Part shown: positions 4,470 to 7,187 of the stretch, piece by piece | Position numbering within the stretch: position 1 is the stretch's first letter | Layout: every line of letters begins with the position of its first letter | DNA from: Rickettsiella sp. | Lineage (GTDB): Bacteria; Pseudomonadota; Gammaproteobacteria; Diplorickettsiales; Diplorickettsiaceae | DNA length: 7,187 nucleotides | Reading direction: 5' to 3' | Assembly (NCBI GenBank): GCA_031119195.1 | Contig: JAVHYG010000058.1 | Location: 1 to 7,187 of the forward strand | The notes under the pieces: generated by a model | What the model saw: the letters and a program-made list of their open reading frames with translations, nothing else | Told to the model about the DNA's origin: nothing | The model's database searches: none | Position numbers and translations under genes: made by a program

Positions 4470-4517
4470 AAAAAAAGTTTCAAACTTTGCAAATCTTGAT
4501 ATACAGGATAAAAAAAT

Positions 4518-4685
4518 ATGAGCATTATTGTCATAACAGGAATGTTATCAAACATATTAAGTATATTGACCACTGTTTTATCTCTCGTGCAAAATATTGC
4601 CGGTGCTGAAGCGGCTGCTTTAGAGATAAAAGATGCTATTCTTTCAATGGCACAAGCCATTAAAAATCACTCTCCTCCTCCATAA
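4518..4685 (+). CDS. Small hydrophobic peptide, 55 aa (paralogue of 3055-3222)
   Basis: A second unrecognised 55-residue peptide. The N-terminus MSIIVITGMLSNILSILTTV and the following LSLV form a hydrophobic helix. A NIAGAEAAA turn region (26-34) corresponds to LIPGASAAI in the first peptide. A second helix with a few charges (EIKDAILSMAQAIKN, 36-50) follows, then a Pro-rich end, HSPPP. Offset by one residue, it shares with peptide 1 L-TVLSL, I-GA-AA, AI-S and an Ala near the end: about 15 identities over the 33 central positions, without gaps. AGGA (4505-4508) lies 9 bases before ATG 4518. Charges are concentrated in the second helix, unlike the completely uncharged first peptide, so the two may have diverged in partner or target. 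Function unknown; a membrane-active or secreted role is inference. Confidence 0.72.
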   Translation: MSIIVITGMLSNILSILTTVLSLVQNIAGAEAAALEIKDAILSMAQAIKNHSPPP

Positions 4686-4759
4686 ACTATTCCATAAAAA
4701 AGCATTTTATATCAAAAAGAGTATTGTAACTTGCCTACTATTGCCGTATTTCTCAGAAT

Positions 4760-4907
4760 CTGGACTTGCGCGAAAAATTGAAGTTTAGTTATACCACGCG
4801 GCACCGATTTTTCGAGGAACGGAGACGGAATTTACTCAAGAATGAGTATCGTAGAAAAGTTGGCAACAAAGTGATACCCCAAAAAACGGCTTTTTGCGTA
4901 AGTTCAA
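4760..4907. mobile_element. 148-bp MITE-like element with AGAAT target duplication
   Basis: The ends CTGGACTTGCGCGAAAAA (left) and, reverse-complemented, TTGAACTTACGCAAAAAG (right) form imperfect terminal inverted repeats. AGAAT occurs directly outside both (4755-4759 and 4908-4912), consistent with a 5-bp target duplication. The interior has no ORF and is richer in G and C than its surroundings, with an inner palindromic piece around TTTACTCAAGAATGAGTA. The GGACTTGCGC...GCGCAAGTCC type of end is, from memory, typical of dispersed repeats in some intracellular gammaproteobacteria, but I cannot name the family. It lies between peptide gene 2 and the convergent ATPase gene. Confidence 0.65.
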
Positions 4908-4963
4908 AGAATTTCTAAGTCTCTGTTAGAAGTCCAGCAAACCATTGCCAACGATTGGTTTTA

Positions 4964-4988
4964 AATGAAAAAATAGAGTATTTTCATT
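4964..4988 (-). terminator. Weak terminator-like hairpin after the ATPase gene
   Basis: AATGAAAA (4964-4971) and TTTTCATT (4981-4988) are perfect 8-bp complements around a 9-base loop, 8 bases beyond the ATPase stop codon. The stem is A/T-rich and only a short T-run follows on the minus strand, so its efficiency is doubtful. Confidence 0.35.
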
Positions 4989-4996
4989 AACCTTGT

Positions 4997-6139
4997 TTAC
5001 AGAATTTCGTCATTCCATAATCGTCTAACAAACGTTTCCCAGGGTAAAACATAAATATTCTCTTGTTTTAAAGCAATGGGATCTTGACTAATTAAATAAT
5101 AATTTTTTATTTTTTTTTCTTGTATGAGTGCCTTTAAACCTTTTAAATGCTTAGCCGCTATTTTTTTAGTCGCTTTTACTTCAATAGCTACCTGATCACC
5201 GACAATAAAATCGACTTCTTGGCCTTCACGAGTCCGCCAAAAGCATAGGGGTAACCTCTTTCTAGAATAACTGAGATAAGCACGAAGCTCCATTGCGATA
5301 AATTGCTCAAATGCTTGACCAAACAAATCAGTTTCTTCCGGTATAGCTGTAATGCCAGCTAATCTATTTTTTACACCTGTATCAAAGTAGTAAAAACGTG
5401 CTGTGGAAATAGCTTTGCGTTTAACCGAATGTTGCCAAGGCAAAACAAAAAAACCGAGGAAAGTGTCTTCTAAAATCTGGTAATATTCTCTTAAGGTTGT
5501 ATTGCTAACACCGGCATCATTGGCAATGCTACTAAAATTTAAGGTTGTGCCGCTAGTTAAGGCAGATAATTGTAAAAACCGACTAAACGCAGGTAATTTT
5601 TGTACCAATGCTTCGGCTTTGATTTCTTCTTCTAAATAGGTATGCACATAAGCTTCTAAATCTTCTTTAGGTTCCTCGCTTAAACTTACCATAGGTAACC
5701 CCCCATATTGTAAATAATGAAGTAAATTAAAATGGCTTAGCTCATGATAAGTTAATGGATAAAGTTCTGCTTGACGCGCACGGCCTGCCAGTAAGTTGAC
5801 CCCTTGTCGCTTTAATTTTCGTGCGCTACTTCCCGTAAGTATAAAATGCATGTGTTCTTTTTCAATAAGCCGATGTACCTCATTTAAAAGTTCAGGAACG
5901 CGTTGGATTTCATCAATAACAACAAACGATCTGCGGTCTAATTGGATCATTAATTCAAGTTGGCTAGGGTTGGCTAGTAATCGCATATAGGTTTCTGAGT
6001 GCAGCAAATCGATCACAAGGGCTGAATTCCCAAGGTTATGTTTAATGAGAGAAGATTTGCCAATGCCTCTAGGGCCAAATAAAAAATGTGATTTTTTTTC
6101 CAAAAGTGGCTTAATATCCAATGTTCGCTTAATAAACAA
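4997..6139 (-). CDS. AAA_14 ATPase with C-terminal DUF4143 domain
   Basis: A complete 380-residue cytoplasmic P-loop ATPase of the widespread AAA_14/DUF4143 family, whose physiological role is not firmly established. The N-terminal ATPase part shows Walker A GPRGIGKS (22-29), Walker B FVVIDEIQ (72-79) with Asp76-Glu77, the sensor-1 segment FILTGSSARKLK (99-110) and the LLAGRA arginine motif (116-121). A winged-helix-like section at about 183-225 includes FSSIANDAGVSNTTLREYY. The C-terminal DUF4143 region contains EVDFIVGDQVAIEVKA (308-323), a PD-(D/E)xK-like pattern with Glu308, Asp310, Glu320 and Lys322. Length and motifs are those of intact members. The start is TTG at 6139: no ATG is closer, and AGGA (6147-6150) sits upstream. 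A good promoter lies at 6174-6202. It is transcribed alone, convergent with the second peptide gene and divergent from the integrase. Confidence 0.95.
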   Translation of the reverse strand: MFIKRTLDIKPLLEKKSHFLFGPRGIGKSSLIKHNLGNSALVIDLLHSETYMRLLANPSQLELMIQLDRRSFVVIDEIQRVPELLNEVHRLIEKEHMHFILTGSSARKLKRQGVNLLAGRARQAELYPLTYHELSHFNLLHYLQYGGLPMVSLSEEPKEDLEAYVHTYLEEEIKAEALVQKLPAFSRFLQLSALTSGTTLNFSSIANDAGVSNTTLREYYQILEDTFLGFFVLPWQHSVKRKAISTARFYYFDTGVKNRLAGITAIPEETDLFGQAFEQFIAMELRAYLSYSRKRLPLCFWRTREGQEVDFIVGDQVAIEVKATKKIAAKHLKGLKALIQEKKIKNYYLISQDPIALKQENIYVLPWETFVRRLWNDEIL

Positions 6140-6146
6140 GGGTAAA

Positions 6147-6182
6147 TCCTATAATTTAAAACTATCTCTTTAGATTATAGGA
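6147..6182. promoter_or_regulatory. 14-bp inverted repeat over the ATPase -10 box and ribosome binding site
   Basis: TCCTATAATTTAAA (6147-6160) and TTTAGATTATAGGA (6169-6182) pair at 13 of 14 positions around an 8-base spacer. One half contains the ATPase -10 box; the other contains the AGGA ribosome binding site and a second TATAAT facing the other way. Transcription from the -10 would start near the spacer, so the repeat acts on DNA rather than as an mRNA hairpin and is a likely operator. Confidence 0.55.
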
Positions 6183-6202
6183 TAAAATTTAAAGTTTGAC
6201 AC
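6174..6202 (-). promoter_or_regulatory. Promoter of the ATPase gene
   Basis: On the minus strand, GTGTCA (6197-6202, 4 of 6 to TTGACA) and a perfect TATAAT (6174-6179) are 17 bases apart, about 35 bases before the TTG start. This is the best-formed promoter in the window. Confidence 0.65.
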
Positions 6203-6690
6203 TAAATTTTTAGAATTTTCCTGTTTTTTGACTTTGAAGAAAATCGTTCTTTTTGATTATAGTGATCAACGCATGCTTCTACACAACCTCCACATTAGAT
6301 TTTCTTTATGCTCAAACAAGTCCAGAAGTAAATGGATGCTTAATCTGAGTCGATTGGCTATCAACTGGCGTTGTTGACCTATTTTTTCGGTAAACTTGTG
6401 CAGAATGCTGCATAAGTGAGTAGACTTAGGTTCTTTTTGGCGCTACTTAATGCTTTACTTTGCAGATCGTTGTGCTGATGCCCTTACCTCTTTTACCAAT
6501 TTGTTTTTTTGAGCCCAAAAAAGTTATATAAAAGTTAATTTTTTTTACGTCAATATTAGCTATATTTATCTGAAATTTGCTCGCTTAAGGATCAAGTAGG
6601 ATGGATTGTGCTATCTTAGTTAATTCACTTACGTGGTGTCCCACATTATTTAGGCATGGATAGAAATCACTTTAAATGTAGGAGTATGGT
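6203..6690. other. Gene-poor gap between the divergent ATPase and integrase genes
   Basis: Nearly 490 bases without an intact gene. It holds the decayed fragment at 6266-6442 and an AT-rich stretch (6500-6580) with a long T-run near 6540. The final 100 bases before the integrase show no obvious tRNA gene or clear attachment core. Confidence 0.5.
6266..6442 (-). pseudogene. Decayed C-terminal gene fragment, unknown product
   Basis: A 58-codon minus-strand frame reads RQKEPKSTHLCSILHKFTEK, then a helical stretch RLRLSIHLLLDLFEHKENLM, to TGA at 6266-6268. A parallel frame over the upstream half (HQHNDLQSKALSSAKKNL) also looks protein-like, suggesting one gene broken by a frameshift. There is no start codon with a ribosome binding site. 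The pattern would suit the end of a transposase or phage protein, but I do not recognise it. Confidence 0.4.
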
Positions 6691-7187
6691 ATGGGACGCA
6701 AACGATGCCCCGGACTTGTTAAACGCGGGAACATCTGGCACATCAACAAAAAAATCAAAGGAACACGAATTTCAGAAAGTACTGGCACACCTTATCTCGA
6801 AGAAGCCGAACGCTATTTAATTCGACGCATTGAGCAAATTCGTCAAGCAACTATTTACGGAATACGGCCTAATAGAAACTTTCGCGAAGCAGCAATTAAA
6901 TTTTTAAAAGAAAATCAGCATAAAGCTAGTTTAGCGACAGATGCACGTTTATTAAAGCAATTAGACCCTTTTATAGGTCATTTATCGTTAACCGCCATCC
7001 ATCATGTCAGTCTACAACCTTATATTGATTCGCGTAGAGTAGCCGGTGTAAAAAACCGTACTACAAATTATGGATTACAAGTTGTCAGACGAATTTTAAA
7101 CCTAGCTGCTCAAGAATGGCGCGATAACTATGGATTAAGTTGGTTACTGAACGCGCCAAAAATTCGTTTACTCCCGGAAACTAATAA
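6691..7187 (+). CDS. Phage-type tyrosine recombinase (integrase), 3' end beyond the window
   Basis: The first 165 codons of a site-specific recombinase that would integrate or excise a prophage, island or plasmid. It begins MGRKRCPGLVKRGNIWHINK, the N-terminal arm-type DNA-binding segment in which a short strand (IWHINKKIKGTRISESTGTP) precedes a helix (EEAERYLIRRIEQIR). The SAM-like core-binding domain follows at about 62-150: FREAAIKFLKENQ, LKQLDPFIGHLSLTAIHHV, then YIDSRRVAGVKNRTTNYGLQ and VVRRILNLAAQEW. The next stretch, APKIRLLPE, normally leads into the catalytic domain, whose R-H-R-Y residues lie outside the window, so activity cannot be judged. AGGAG (6680-6684) with a 6-base gap fixes the ATG at 6691. 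Its base composition is less AT-rich than the neighbouring gap. Confidence 0.92.
   Translation, partial: MGRKRCPGLVKRGNIWHINKKIKGTRISESTGTPYLEEAERYLIRRIEQIRQATIYGIRPNRNFREAAIKFLKENQHKASLATDARLLKQLDPFIGHLSLTAIHHVSLQPYIDSRRVAGVKNRTTNYGLQVVRRILNLAAQEWRDNYGLSWLLNAPKIRLLPETN

Noticed and set aside
4436..4660. Minus-strand open frame opposite peptide gene 2
   Set aside because: The plus-strand peptide has a ribosome binding site and a paralogue; this frame has neither.
5796..5990. Plus-strand open frame inside the ATPase gene
   Set aside because: A shadow of the Walker B to sensor region of the ATPase.

Overview
The window is AT-rich DNA, probably from a bacterium with many mobile elements and decayed genes. 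A host-associated gammaproteobacterium of the Legionellales/Coxiellales type would fit, but no gene here proves it. The layout looks like an accessory or island region: toxin-antitoxin modules, a crippled insertion sequence, two MITE-like elements, several gene remnants, isolated small genes, and an integrase running off the right edge. I see no rRNA, tRNA or CRISPR array.

Region by region. (1) 1-628: a VapBC-like module on the minus strand, an AbrB-type antitoxin overlapping a PIN-domain toxin by ATGA. The toxin runs into a 9-copy AGCAAT array at the window edge and is one base out of the phase expected for the family. A 24-bp perfect palindrome lies in front of the antitoxin. (2) 629-1244: no intact gene; a long hairpin and a decayed minus-strand gene. 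(3) 1245-1829: a second toxin-antitoxin pair, BrnT-like toxin followed by CopG-like antitoxin. (4) 1864-2493: an internally deleted IS3-family element with both terminal repeats, followed by an ORF tail to 2620. (5) 2621-4690: two short genes on the plus strand (3055-3222 and 4518-4685), each coding a 55-residue hydrophobic peptide. They align without gaps and share an upstream TGATAGATT-type palindromic motif. Between them sit an orphan NrdR-like zinc ribbon gene on the minus strand, a 142-bp MITE and several hairpins. (6) 4691-4996: a second, 148-bp MITE-like element. (7) 4997-6202: a complete AAA ATPase/DUF4143 gene on the minus strand with its own promoter. (8) 6203-6690: a decayed gene fragment. 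(9) 6691-7187: the start of a tyrosine recombinase.

The most notable candidate for something undescribed is the pair of paralogous 55-aa peptide genes with a common upstream element. They could be membrane-active peptides (type I toxin-like, bacteriocin-like or modulin-like) under a shared regulator. That function is inference; the homology of the two peptides and the shared motif can be read directly from the sequence.
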